Positions 26,206 through 33,840 of a stretch of 64,000 nucleotides of DNA are shown here, one piece after another. The stretch is taken from assembly GCA_017429285.1 (NCBI GenBank), contig JAFRPF010000016.1, positions 62,001 to 126,000 on the forward strand. The letters are read 5' to 3'. The position numbers were made by a program, and so were the translations under genes. This DNA comes from Bacilli bacterium (GTDB lineage Bacteria; Bacillota_I; Bacilli_A; RFN20; CAG-826). Position 1 is the first letter of the stretch; the number at the start of each line of letters is the position of its first letter. The notes under the pieces are model-generated. The model was not told the origin of the DNA and did no database searches. It saw only the letters and a program-made list of their open reading frames with translations.

Positions 26206-26218
26206 TAAAAGAGCGCAT
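26153..26218 (-). CDS. Candidate 21-aa hydrophobic type I toxin
   Basis: A 21-codon ORF starting ATG at 26218 and ending TAG at 26153. The peptide is MRSFRKTIT followed by a hydrophobic helix VLIIVALLLAVC: two or three basic residues, then one membrane span, as in small type I toxins (Ibs, Fst, TxpA classes). Its ribosome site GGGAGGTGAT (26234-26225) is almost perfect, 10 bases from ATG. A minus-strand promoter TTCAGA-17-TAAAAT (26325-26320, 26302-26297) predicts a start near 26290. The leader has a 12-base palindrome (26269-26280) and a segment able to pair with the 3' UTR. Antisense RNA overlaps it. Toxicity is inferred from layout only. Confidence 0.55.
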   Translation of the reverse strand: MRSFRKTITVLIIVALLLAVC

Positions 26219-26360
26219 TTTCTCATCACCTCCCAGCGAGTGTGAAGCAACAAGAGGGATGTATCCCTGCCCTTAAGGGCGATTACAAAATTACATATTT
26301 TAAATATTTAATCAATAGATCTGAATAAAGTTTGAGACTTTTGACGATATTTCTTCTTTA

Positions 26361-26386
26361 CACCTAAATATTGGGTGTTTTTTATT
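26361..26386 (+). terminator. Terminator just upstream of the HAD gene
   Basis: CACCTAA (26361-26367), ATA loop, TTGGGTG (26371-26377), one G-T pair, then a run of T. Confidence 0.6.
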
Positions 26387-26397
26387 TATAAATGTTT

Positions 26398-26403
26398 TAA
26401 AAT
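26398..26403 (+). promoter_or_regulatory. -10 element TAAAAT close to ATG (leaderless candidate)
   Basis: Ends 8 bases before ATG 26412. The only purine-rich stretch (GGAG, 26407-26410) is one base from the ATG, too close for a ribosome site. Confidence 0.45.
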
Positions 26404-26411
26404 AATGGAGT

Positions 26412-27212
26412 ATGAAAAAGAAGCTTGTCATCTTTGACATGGATGGCACAATCTATTTAGGTAAAAATCTTTTTGATGGGGCGTTAGAAACCTTTGATTT
26501 TTTAAATAAAAACAATATCGACTACGTCTTTTTTACTAACAATTCATCCCATGACTTAGAGTTTTATTATCAAAAGATGTCTAACTTCGGGATTAAATGT
26601 GATTTAAAGAAGAATTTTTATTCTTCTACAGAAGTGACTATCTCTCATTTATTATCTTTAGGACTGAAAGATATTTATGTGATTGGTAATAAATGTCTTA
26701 AAGACAAATTAGCGAAACACTTTAATTTAGTTAATAGATATGAAAAAGGTCGAAAGATCGATGCTGTAATTGCGGGATTTTCCACTGAGTTAACATATCA
26801 AGAATTACAAGACGGATGTTTATATTTAGAAACAAATGATTGTTTATTTATTGCCACTAACGGTGATTTTAGATGTCCAATAGAAGATGGCTTATATATC
26901 CCTGATTGTGGGGGAATGTGTGAATGGATTTATCGCTCCACTGGTAAAAAAGCCACAGTGATGGGGAAACCAAATCCAGAAATAATTTATTATTTAGCCA
27001 AACAATTTAATGTTCATTTAGATGAAGTGATCGCTATTGGTGATCGTCTATATACCGATATCGAAGTGGCGGTAAGGGCAAAAGTGGATTCTATCGCGGT
27101 ATTATCTGGAGAATCTTCTTTAGAAGATATCAAAAACTATCCACATCAACCAACTTATATATTAAATTCGATTAAAGAATTACCAAAATTATTATTAGAA
27201 GAGGGTGAATAA
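26412..27212 (+). CDS. HAD-IIA (NagD-like) phosphatase
   Basis: A 266-aa haloacid dehalogenase-type hydrolase of the NagD/AraL subfamily. Motif I FDMDGTIYLG (8-17, nucleophile Asp9), motif II FFTNNSS (40-46), motif III Lys in GKPNPE near 193, and motif IV GDRLYTDIEVAVRA near 215 are all present. A C2-type cap lies between motifs II and III. Family members remove phosphate from sugar phosphates, glycerol phosphates or nucleotides. It overlaps the MFS gene by 8 bases, which in turn overlaps the GDPD gene, so the three form a coupled operon. Confidence 0.88.
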   Translation: MKKKLVIFDMDGTIYLGKNLFDGALETFDFLNKNNIDYVFFTNNSSHDLEFYYQKMSNFGIKCDLKKNFYSSTEVTISHLLSLGLKDIYVIGNKCLKDKLAKHFNLVNRYEKGRKIDAVIAGFSTELTYQELQDGCLYLETNDCLFIATNGDFRCPIEDGLYIPDCGGMCEWIYRSTGKKATVMGKPNPEIIYYLAKQFNVHLDEVIAIGDRLYTDIEVAVRAKVDSIAVLSGESSLEDIKNYPHQPTYILNSIKELPKLLLEEGE

Positions 27213-28641
27213 TATGGAAACTTCTACTAGTAGGAAGCCTTTTAAGCTCAATTATAAGAGAACATTATTAATCGGTTTCGCCTTTTTTGGCATCTTGCTT
27301 TTATGGCAAGTCTATGATTCATGGTGTCCAACTTTTTTAAGTGAACTATTCATGAAATCATTTAATATTAGCGATGAGAAACAAGTGCAATATCTTGTTG
27401 GTATCATGATGGCTATCGATAATGTAGCTGCGTTAATCCTTTTGCCAATATTTGGTCGTTTATCTGATAAAACTAGAACTCCAATTGGTAAACGTATGCC
27501 TTATATTTTAGTGGGTACCGCCTTATGTGCGATTACCTTCCCATTCATTCCAGTTTTATTCCATTTACATGACACAGTTGGCGTTATCGTTTTTATGGCA
27601 GTGGTCGTCTTATTTGCGATGATGTATCGTAATCCAGCGGTGGCTTTAATGCCTGATATCACACCAAAACCTTTACGTAGTAAAGCTAATGGTTTAATCA
27701 ATATTATGGGTTATATAGGTGGTGCTTTTGGCACAGCGATTGGTATCTTCTTTGTTCTATCCGAATACTTAGGAAAAACTTTAGATAAAAATGGTAATTA
27801 TACCTGGGCTTATAACAACATTTGGGCGATTGAAATCCCCTTCTTATTAGCTTCTGTTTTAATGGTTATTTCCGCGATTGTTTTATTCTTTAGCGTCAAA
27901 GAAAATGAAATTGAAGCGGAGATGAAAGAAGAGATGGAAAGAGGCGAAGAAGAAGCCGAAGTCGTCGATAAAGTGAGCGAAGATAAACCAATTAGCAAAG
28001 CTAACTTAACGATGTTAATTCTTATCTTAGTGGCCGAATTCTTCTGGTTTATGGCCGATAATGGTATCGCCACTTTCATGGGTAACTACACAATTTATTT
28101 CTTAGGCGCTTCTACGAAGAAACATATGGTTAACACCATTGTTGGTGGTGTCGGTAGTGTGATCGGTTTCGCCTTAGGTGGCATTATCGCTAGTAAGATT
28201 GGTCGTAAATGGACCTTATTTGGTGGACTAGGATTATCATTCTTATCATATTTAATTTGGGCTGTTCTCACCTTTGGTCTTAAAGGTTTAGCAGGTAGTG
28301 GAACCTTCCCAATATGGATATATGGCATTTGGTTTATAAAAGGATTCGGTATGTCCTTAGTTCACGTTAATTCCTATCCGATGGTTGTGGAATTATGTCC
28401 AAATAGTAGAATTGGTCGTTATACCGGTTATTATTATGCTTCCTCAATGGCCGCTCAAACCATTACTCCAATCGCTTTAGGTACCTTATTATTAGTACCT
28501 CATTTATCTTGGGAATATTTACCAGTTTATGGCGGTATCTGTTTATTAATCGCCGGAATCGTCTTCTTCTTTGTGAAGAATGTCAAAACCACAAAAACAT
28601 CCTTTAAAGTGGGCTTAGAGGCTTTAGATAACGATGAATAA
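27205..28641 (+). CDS. MFS transporter (SLC45/GPH-like)
   Basis: A 478-aa major facilitator with about twelve membrane segments. IFGRLSDKTRTPIGKRMPYILVG matches the cytoplasmic loop of GPH/SLC45 sugar transporters, as do LMPDITPKPLRSKANGLINIMGY and the second-half repeat GGIIASKIGRKWTLFGG. A charged central loop (about 232-262) is rich in Glu. Likely substrate is a sugar or glycoside, possibly a glycerophosphodiester given its operon. It overlaps both neighbours by 8 bases. Confidence 0.85.
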   Translation: MNNMETSTSRKPFKLNYKRTLLIGFAFFGILLLWQVYDSWCPTFLSELFMKSFNISDEKQVQYLVGIMMAIDNVAALILLPIFGRLSDKTRTPIGKRMPYILVGTALCAITFPFIPVLFHLHDTVGVIVFMAVVVLFAMMYRNPAVALMPDITPKPLRSKANGLINIMGYIGGAFGTAIGIFFVLSEYLGKTLDKNGNYTWAYNNIWAIEIPFLLASVLMVISAIVLFFSVKENEIEAEMKEEMERGEEEAEVVDKVSEDKPISKANLTMLILILVAEFFWFMADNGIATFMGNYTIYFLGASTKKHMVNTIVGGVGSVIGFALGGIIASKIGRKWTLFGGLGLSFLSYLIWAVLTFGLKGLAGSGTFPIWIYGIWFIKGFGMSLVHVNSYPMVVELCPNSRIGRYTGYYYASSMAAQTITPIALGTLLLVPHLSWEYLPVYGGICLLIAGIVFFFVKNVKTTKTSFKVGLEALDNDE

Positions 28642-29368
28642 AACAAAAGTTCTTTCTAAACTAAATCCTTTATTATTAAAAGGAATAGCCCATAGGGGCT
28701 ATCATAATGACCGTTATACCGAAAACGGGATGAATGCTTTCCTTTTAGCGGTCAGAAATAATCTACCGATTGAATTAGATATTCATTTAACTAAAGATCA
28801 CGAATTAGTGGTCTGTCACGATGAAGATTTAAAAAGAACCACTGGTAAAAGTGGTATTATCGAAGATTTAACTTTAAAAGAAATTAAAGATAATTATCGC
28901 TTATTAGATGGAGGAGAAGTTCCCACATTTATCGAAGTATTAGAAGCGGTAGATGAAAAGGTACCTCTTGTCGTCGAATTAAAGGTTTTCCGTAAAAACT
29001 ATAAACCTCTTTCAAAGAAAGTCATCGAAGTGATGAAACAAAGGGTGAAAGATAAAAGAAATTATATGTTAATCTCTTTTGATCCACGTAGCTTATGGCC
29101 TTTAAAGAAATTAGGTATTATCCGTAGCTTACTTGTGGCTAAGAGTCATGAATATACCTATAACTACTTTAGACACACCGTGGAAAGTATCGATATTGAA
29201 CAAGTACTCTTAGAAGAAAAAAGAATTCAAAAATATCATAAGCGTCATCTAGTTAATGTCTGGACGATAGAAAACGAAGAACAACTTGATAAAGTATTAC
29301 CTTATGTTGATACAGTAACCTTCCAGCATATGGATGCGGAACTAGTGAAGAATAAGCTATCTAGATAA
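28634..29368 (+). CDS. Glycerophosphodiester phosphodiesterase
   Basis: A 244-aa GDPD-family enzyme that cleaves glycerophosphodiesters to glycerol-3-phosphate and an alcohol. Seen: IAHRGYH (18-24) with the catalytic His, TENGMNAF with the metal-binding Glu, ELDIHLTKD and the second catalytic His in VVCHDEDLKRTTG (near 59). A VELKV strand and a late VNVWTIENEEQL segment complete the TIM barrel. No signal peptide, so it acts inside the cell on imported or lipid-derived substrate. It overlaps the MFS gene and ends at a bidirectional terminator. Confidence 0.9.
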   Translation: MNKTKVLSKLNPLLLKGIAHRGYHNDRYTENGMNAFLLAVRNNLPIELDIHLTKDHELVVCHDEDLKRTTGKSGIIEDLTLKEIKDNYRLLDGGEVPTFIEVLEAVDEKVPLVVELKVFRKNYKPLSKKVIEVMKQRVKDKRNYMLISFDPRSLWPLKKLGIIRSLLVAKSHEYTYNYFRHTVESIDIEQVLLEEKRIQKYHKRHLVNVWTIENEEQLDKVLPYVDTVTFQHMDAELVKNKLSR

Positions 29369-29385
29369 TTATTACAAAGTAATAA

Positions 29386-29409
29386 AAAGACCATCGCGTG
29401 ATGGTCTTT
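29386..29409. terminator. Bidirectional terminator between convergent genes
   Basis: AAAGACCATC and GATGGTCTTT form a perfect 10-bp stem with a GCGT loop, flanked by A and T runs. Serves the GDPD gene (+) and gpx (-). Confidence 0.9.
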
Positions 29410-29416
29410 CATGTTA

Positions 29417-29890
29417 TTAGAGCAAAGCAACAATCTTACTTTCGAACTCGCTTGGCTTTTGAGTGGGTTCGAATCTATCGATGACATTACCTTCTTTGTC
29501 CACTAAGAATTTGGTGAAGTTCCATTTGATGTTTTTACCTTTTCTCACTGGGCAACTTTCTTTTAAGAAAGCATATAAAGGATGCTGGTTTTTACCGTTG
29601 ACATCAATTTTCGCAAATTGCGGGAAAGCGATATTAAATCTTAAGACGCATGAGCTATGGATTTCTTCATCGCTTCCTGGAGCTTGACGGAAGAATTGAT
29701 TACATGGGAAATCTAAGATGACAAACCCTTTGTCTTTATATTTACTATATAATTCTTCAAGTTCGGTATATTGAGGAGTAAATCCACATTTAGTGGCGGT
29801 ATTAACGATAAGTAATACTTTACCTTTATATTCGGATAATGAGACTTCATTTCCTTTATAATCTTTGGCTTTGAAATCATAAATAGACAT
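29417..29890 (-). CDS. Glutathione peroxidase-family peroxidase
   Basis: A 157-aa GPx-family thiol peroxidase. It has the active-site NTATKCGFTPQY (peroxidatic Cys35), LDFPCNQF with Gln, and the KWNFTKF motif carrying Trp and Asn of the catalytic tetrad. The enzyme reduces hydroperoxides, usually with thioredoxin in bacteria. Cys replaces selenocysteine, as is usual in Firmicutes. AGAGGT precedes ATG by 10 bases and TATGAT upstream is a likely -10. Monocistronic. Confidence 0.92.
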   Translation of the reverse strand: MSIYDFKAKDYKGNEVSLSEYKGKVLLIVNTATKCGFTPQYTELEELYSKYKDKGFVILDFPCNQFFRQAPGSDEEIHSSCVLRFNIAFPQFAKIDVNGKNQHPLYAFLKESCPVRKGKNIKWNFTKFLVDKEGNVIDRFEPTQKPSEFESKIVALL

Positions 29891-29982
29891 AATTTTTTAC
29901 CTCTTTTCTGTCTAAATCATAACAAATAGATAGATGAATTCAAAACAATATGCTTTCTGTAATTATTTTTATTAAATTCATG

Positions 29983-29988
29983 TAAAAT
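29983..29988 (+). promoter_or_regulatory. -10 element TAAAAT close to ATG (leaderless candidate)
   Basis: Only AGCGGT separates this box from ATG 29995. No Shine-Dalgarno and no clear -35. Confidence 0.45.
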
Positions 29989-29994
29989 AGCGGT

Positions 29995-30915
29995 ATGGAA
30001 ATTTATCAAATCGTTTTGATTATACTAGCTGGTGTTATCTTATTAAGTTTAATCGGATTTTTGTCTTTCTGCTTTTATATCTCATCTATGATGGCGGATA
30101 AGATGTGTAAACCAAAACATTTTAAAAGTAAAGAAGAAAAGATAAATGAAGTTAAAAATAGTGAAGGAACAACAAATTATAGTCGTACACCTATAACTTT
30201 TAAGATGAAAGATGGTTACGTCATTCATGGAGATTATTCTTTGAATAATAAAAAGAAATTTGTCATTATGATGCATGGACATGTTTCTAATAGAGAAGGG
30301 TTAGTGAAATACGCTTACGCTTTTTATCGACTAGGTTATTCATTAGTTTTTTATGATCATCGTTCACATGGTGAAAACGTTAGAGGAATTGTGACGATGG
30401 GTTATAAGGAGCATCTTGATGCTTTAGAAATAATTAAACAAGTTAAAGAAAGATTTGGCCAAGATATCGAATTAGGTTTATTTGGTACTTCTATGGGGGG
30501 AGCCACTGCGTTATTAACCGCATGTGAAAGAGATGATTTATCATTCGTGGTCGCCGATTCCGCATTTGCTTCTTTAGAAGAATTAACTAAATCATTTATT
30601 GAGATCCATCATTCTCCGATGTTTCCAATTTTAGGATTAACAAATTATTTCATTAAGAAACGTTATCATTTTTCCTTTAAAGATGTCTCTCCAATGGAGG
30701 CTTTAAAAAATAATAAAAATGTTCCAGTGTTATTTATTCAAGGTGAAGAAGATGAACTTGTTTTCCCGAGGAACGCAAAAAAACTATATAATAACTGCGT
30801 TAGTAATAAAGAATTAGTCTATTTCCCAAAATCCGGACATTGTCATTCTGTGATCGTAGATAAAAATAGATATTACAAAGTAATAGAAGATTTCATTAAT
30901 AAATATAGAAGGTAA
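29995..30915 (+). CDS. Membrane-anchored alpha/beta hydrolase
   Basis: A 306-aa hydrolase with one N-terminal membrane helix (6-34), placing the enzyme domain at the membrane. Seen: MMHGHVSNREG oxyanion region, YDHRSHGEN, nucleophile elbow GTSMGG with Ser166, acid region QGEEDELVF and catalytic His in SGHCHSV near the end. This is the pattern of YqkD/BAAT-like serine hydrolases, and the substrate is unknown. The next gene starts four bases after the stop. Confidence 0.85.
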   Translation: MEIYQIVLIILAGVILLSLIGFLSFCFYISSMMADKMCKPKHFKSKEEKINEVKNSEGTTNYSRTPITFKMKDGYVIHGDYSLNNKKKFVIMMHGHVSNREGLVKYAYAFYRLGYSLVFYDHRSHGENVRGIVTMGYKEHLDALEIIKQVKERFGQDIELGLFGTSMGGATALLTACERDDLSFVVADSAFASLEELTKSFIEIHHSPMFPILGLTNYFIKKRYHFSFKDVSPMEALKNNKNVPVLFIQGEEDELVFPRNAKKLYNNCVSNKELVYFPKSGHCHSVIVDKNRYYKVIEDFINKYRR

Positions 30916-30919
30916 AAAT

Positions 30920-31444
30920 ATGAATAAAGAGAAGATGTCGATTGAAAAGAAAACCAAGCTCATCTATAGCGGTGAACTCATCCTTATCGCTTTAATTTTT
31001 ATTGTTATCGCGACATTAGAAATATTTGGTGTCATCGGCAAAAGAGAAATTACCTTAATCATCTTTAACTGGATTACTATCTTCGGTGGTGCTTATTTAA
31101 TCTTTGATTTCTTCTGGACTTTATTATCACCAAGAAAGAGAAAGAAAAATTCTTTATTAGATAAAACTTTAGTTCTCCCTTTAGCTCTCTATTTCATTAC
31201 TTTTGATATTTTGTGCTTCGCGAAATTATCTTTTATAACCATGGAATTTAGAAGACTCATGATGTCGATTGGATTTTATTATTTAAGTGTAATTTATATA
31301 TTCCAAGGAATATATCATTATTATCATCCAATTCCGATGCTATTAGAGGCGATCGAAGAAGAAAAACAAGAGCAAGTAAAAAAAGAGCAAGAAAAAACTT
31401 CCCAAGAGGAAGCTAAAGAAACTAACAATAAAGAAGAATTATAA
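30920..31444 (+). CDS. Membrane protein of unknown function
   Basis: A 174-aa protein with four hydrophobic segments (about 16-38, 44-68, 85-105, 112-135) and a highly charged Glu/Lys/Gln C-terminal tail. No known motif is seen. AGAAGG overlapping the end of the hydrolase gene is its ribosome site, so it is probably co-expressed with that hydrolase. Its 3' end overlaps the convergent minus-strand gene by six bases. Confidence 0.6.
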   Translation: MNKEKMSIEKKTKLIYSGELILIALIFIVIATLEIFGVIGKREITLIIFNWITIFGGAYLIFDFFWTLLSPRKRKKNSLLDKTLVLPLALYFITFDILCFAKLSFITMEFRRLMMSIGFYYLSVIYIFQGIYHYYHPIPMLLEAIEEEKQEQVKKEQEKTSQEEAKETNNKEEL

Positions 31445-32077
31445 TAAATCGAACAAGATACGACCAAGGCGCACATGAGTGGCGCCTTCTTTGATTGCCT
31501 CTATATAATCTTCACTCATACCCATAGATAAGTATGGTAATTTAATATTTAAATTATTTTCAATATTATCTCTTAATATTCTTAATTTAGAAAATTGTTC
31601 TCTTAAAGAAGAAGAATCTGATGACGCCACAGCCATCATCATTAAGCCGACAACTTCGATGTTAGGATATTGTTTTAATTCTTTAATAAAGTTTTCGGCC
31701 TCAAAATAGGGCACTCCGTTCTTGTTTTCCTCTAAATTGATTGAGACTTCAACAAAACATTTTAAAGGGCTTAAACGGTGCGAATTGATTAATTTCGCTA
31801 GTTTTAAGGAATCAAGTGATTCTAGATAATCAATTTTATTAATAACTTCTATAGCTTTATTTCTTTGTAAGTGACCGATAAAGTGCCAAATAATGTTATT
31901 ATCTTTTAATTCTTCATATTTATGAAGGAAAGATTCCACACGGTTTTCACCGATATCATTAATTCCCGCATCTAAAAGAACTTTGATATCACAAGAGGAA
32001 ACATATTTACTAGCTGCGACAATAGTGACGTCACTAGGAATAGTTTTAATAAATTCTTTAATATCTTTTCTCACCAT
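31439..32077 (-). CDS. YggS/PLPBP-family pyridoxal phosphate homeostasis protein
   Basis: A 212-aa PLP-binding protein of the YggS (Alr-racemase-like) family. The PLP lysine is expected at Lys24 in IVAASKYVS. Other hallmarks are DIGENRVESF, WHFIGHLQRNKA, CFVEVSINLEENKNG, VVGLMMMA, and LSMGMSEDYIEAIKEGATHVRLGRILF at the end. The protein lacks enzyme activity and buffers cellular PLP. It has an extended -10 (TGATATAAT) nine bases before ATG and no Shine-Dalgarno, so it is a leaderless candidate. Confidence 0.92.
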   Translation of the reverse strand: MVRKDIKEFIKTIPSDVTIVAASKYVSSCDIKVLLDAGINDIGENRVESFLHKYEELKDNNIIWHFIGHLQRNKAIEVINKIDYLESLDSLKLAKLINSHRLSPLKCFVEVSINLEENKNGVPYFEAENFIKELKQYPNIEVVGLMMMAVASSDSSSLREQFSKLRILRDNIENNLNIKLPYLSMGMSEDYIEAIKEGATHVRLGRILFDLL

Positions 32078-32086
32078 AGCGAAAAT

Positions 32087-32095
32087 ATTATATCA
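32087..32095 (-). promoter_or_regulatory. Extended -10 of the YggS gene (leaderless candidate)
   Basis: On the minus strand TGATATAAT is followed by nine bases and ATG (32077). It is the best promoter match among the leaderless candidates. Confidence 0.6.
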
Positions 32096-32137
32096 CTATC
32101 TAGATGTGCATTTATTTATTTTTTCTTATGAAAAGGG

Positions 32138-32143
32138 TATATT
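32138..32143 (+). promoter_or_regulatory. -10 element TATATT close to ATG (leaderless candidate)
   Basis: Ends nine bases before ATG 32153. AAAAGGG lies 15 bases upstream of ATG, too far for a ribosome site. Confidence 0.4.
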
Positions 32144-32152
32144 AAAAGCATT

Positions 32153-32758
32153 ATGGGTTTAAAAGAAGAAATCTTATTAGCTAAAGAAGCTTTATTAAAA
32201 GGTGAAGTCGTTGCCTTTCCTACGGAAACGGTCATGGGACTCGGTGTGGTTTTTAATAACTATCAAGCCTATAGCTTACTAAACAAGATCAAAGAAAGAC
32301 CAGAAGATAAACCTTACACTTTGATGCTAAAAGATAAAAGTGAGATGTCTAAATATGGCATTATCGATGAAGGCACTCAAAGAGTGATTGATAAATTCAT
32401 CCCTGGTTCATTAACCATCTTAGTGCCACTTAAAAAAGGGAGTGTTCCTTCTTACGTGACACATGATAGCGATGTAATAGGCATGCGTGTGCCCACTAAT
32501 ATTGAGGCCCTTGAGTTGTTAAAAGCGGTGAATTTACCATTATTAGTGCCATCCGCAAATAAGAGTGGATCTAAACCCGCAGTGAATTCCAAAGAGGTGA
32601 AAGAAATCTTCAAAAATGAAGTCAAAAATATCATTTCTGGAGAAGCAAAAGGTGAGGTTCCATCCACAATTGTGAGCCTATTAAATGGTGAGGTCAAAGT
32701 GGTGAGACAAGGACCGATTAGTGAGGAAGAAATCAAAAAGGTCTACTACTTGAAATAA
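32153..32758 (+). CDS. tsaC: Threonylcarbamoyl-AMP synthase (TsaC/YrdC)
   Basis: A 201-aa YrdC-fold enzyme that makes threonylcarbamoyl-AMP from Thr, bicarbonate and ATP for the t6A37 modification of ANN-reading tRNAs. Seen: EVVAFPTETVMGLG (18-31), NKIKERPEDKPYTLMLKD with the KxR nucleotide residues, FIPGSLTILVPLK, IGMRVPTN, LLVPSANKSGSKPA and a closing VVRQGPIS. It has no Sua5 C-terminal domain. Divergent from the YggS gene with only 75 bases between. Confidence 0.92.
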   Translation: MGLKEEILLAKEALLKGEVVAFPTETVMGLGVVFNNYQAYSLLNKIKERPEDKPYTLMLKDKSEMSKYGIIDEGTQRVIDKFIPGSLTILVPLKKGSVPSYVTHDSDVIGMRVPTNIEALELLKAVNLPLLVPSANKSGSKPAVNSKEVKEIFKNEVKNIISGEAKGEVPSTIVSLLNGEVKVVRQGPISEEEIKKVYYLK

Positions 32759-32837
32759 TCTATTAACCTACACGACTTTAACAAAGTTAATAACTACTAA
32801 TAATATACTAATAAAATACTAACTTAAGGAGACAAAT

Positions 32838-33746
32838 ATGGACAGTTTAAAGACACTTATGGATCGTAGAGACTATGATTTGGTCATCAAATTAACCGAA
32901 GATTCTTTAGATATGAATCATCTCTTTTATCGTATCAGTGCTTTTTTAGCTTTAGGTAAGGGCGAAGAAGCCTTAAATGTCATCAAAACGCACCGCGAAA
33001 TTCTTCAAGGTGATTTGGTTTTATTAATGAAAATACATATTGAGATCCTTTGTTTACTACATAACTTTGATGAAGCTTATGAAGAAATTAAAAGATATGA
33101 ATATATGCCATATGTCTCTCAACAAGTTGAGGAAGTCTTAAGAGATTTACCAAAATACGTTAGAGAAGAAGAAAAGAAATCTGTTGAATCGCATGAGCTT
33201 TCTAATGATGAGATTAAGAAGAGATTAAAAAGCAAAGATCAAAGCGTGGTTTTACCGGCTTTAGATATGGTTAGAGATAGAGATGTTAATACATTTTTGG
33301 ATGAAATCCAAAGCGTTATGATTGATTTCCCTAAACAATCGATTAGATCTTTCGCCTTACTTCTTTTAGTCCAAAAAGGAGTTAATAAAGATTTAGGTTT
33401 TAAACATATTAGTAAGAATATAATTGTTAATCCTAGTAAACTAGAACCACCATTTATCGGTAAAGAATTTAACGATTTTGTAAGAGCCTTATCTTCGGAT
33501 ATTAGAAACCCATCTGTGGAATCTGATGCGGTACAAATCTTAAGTAGTTATATTATTTATACTTACCCAGAAAAATTAGAAATTCCTTATCCGATATTAA
33601 TCGAGGCGCTTAAAGAAATATCTTATGAGTATTTACAAATAAATACCGAAGAAGATTTACCAACAAGGTGCAAAAATAAAAACATAAATCTAGAAGAAGT
33701 TAAGGACTTAATTCAAAGAATTAAAGATTGTGTGGAAGATTTCTAG
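32838..33746 (+). CDS. Helical repeat protein of unknown function
   Basis: A 302-aa soluble, largely helical protein. The N-terminal third reads as TPR-like helix pairs (DYDLVIKLTEDSL, FYRISAFLALGKGEEALNVIKTHR, IHIEILCLLHNFDEAYEEIKR). The remainder resembles other helical-repeat folds (LRDLPKYVREEE, PALDMVRDRD). It may belong to a Firmicutes/Mollicutes DUF such as DUF3196, but this is unverified. TTAAGGAG before ATG is the ribosome site, with an ATAAAATACTAA promoter-like stretch that recurs before tkt. It precedes trigger factor, ending in a terminator that overlaps its stop. Confidence 0.5.
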   Translation: MDSLKTLMDRRDYDLVIKLTEDSLDMNHLFYRISAFLALGKGEEALNVIKTHREILQGDLVLLMKIHIEILCLLHNFDEAYEEIKRYEYMPYVSQQVEEVLRDLPKYVREEEKKSVESHELSNDEIKKRLKSKDQSVVLPALDMVRDRDVNTFLDEIQSVMIDFPKQSIRSFALLLLVQKGVNKDLGFKHISKNIIVNPSKLEPPFIGKEFNDFVRALSSDIRNPSVESDAVQILSSYIIYTYPEKLEIPYPILIEALKEISYEYLQINTEEDLPTRCKNKNINLEEVKDLIQRIKDCVEDF

Positions 33747-33768
33747 AATCCCACAATTTTTATTTTTT
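33727..33768 (+). terminator. Terminator overlapping a stop codon
   Basis: ATTGTG (33727-33732) pairs with CACAAT (33752-33757), extended by GG/CC, then a long T-rich run. The 5' arm is inside the coding region. Confidence 0.6.
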
Positions 33769-33779
33769 GAGCGTTTTTC

Positions 33780-33808
33780 TTGTGAGATACTATAAATTTA
33801 TTTATAAT
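33780..33808 (+). promoter_or_regulatory. Sigma-A-type promoter of tig
   Basis: TTGTGA (33780-33785), 17 bases, TATAAT (33803-33808). It is followed by GGAGG at 33827-33831 before ATG 33841. Confidence 0.75.
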
Positions 33809-33840
33809 CAATATCGCATATTATTTGGAGGCATATAAAT

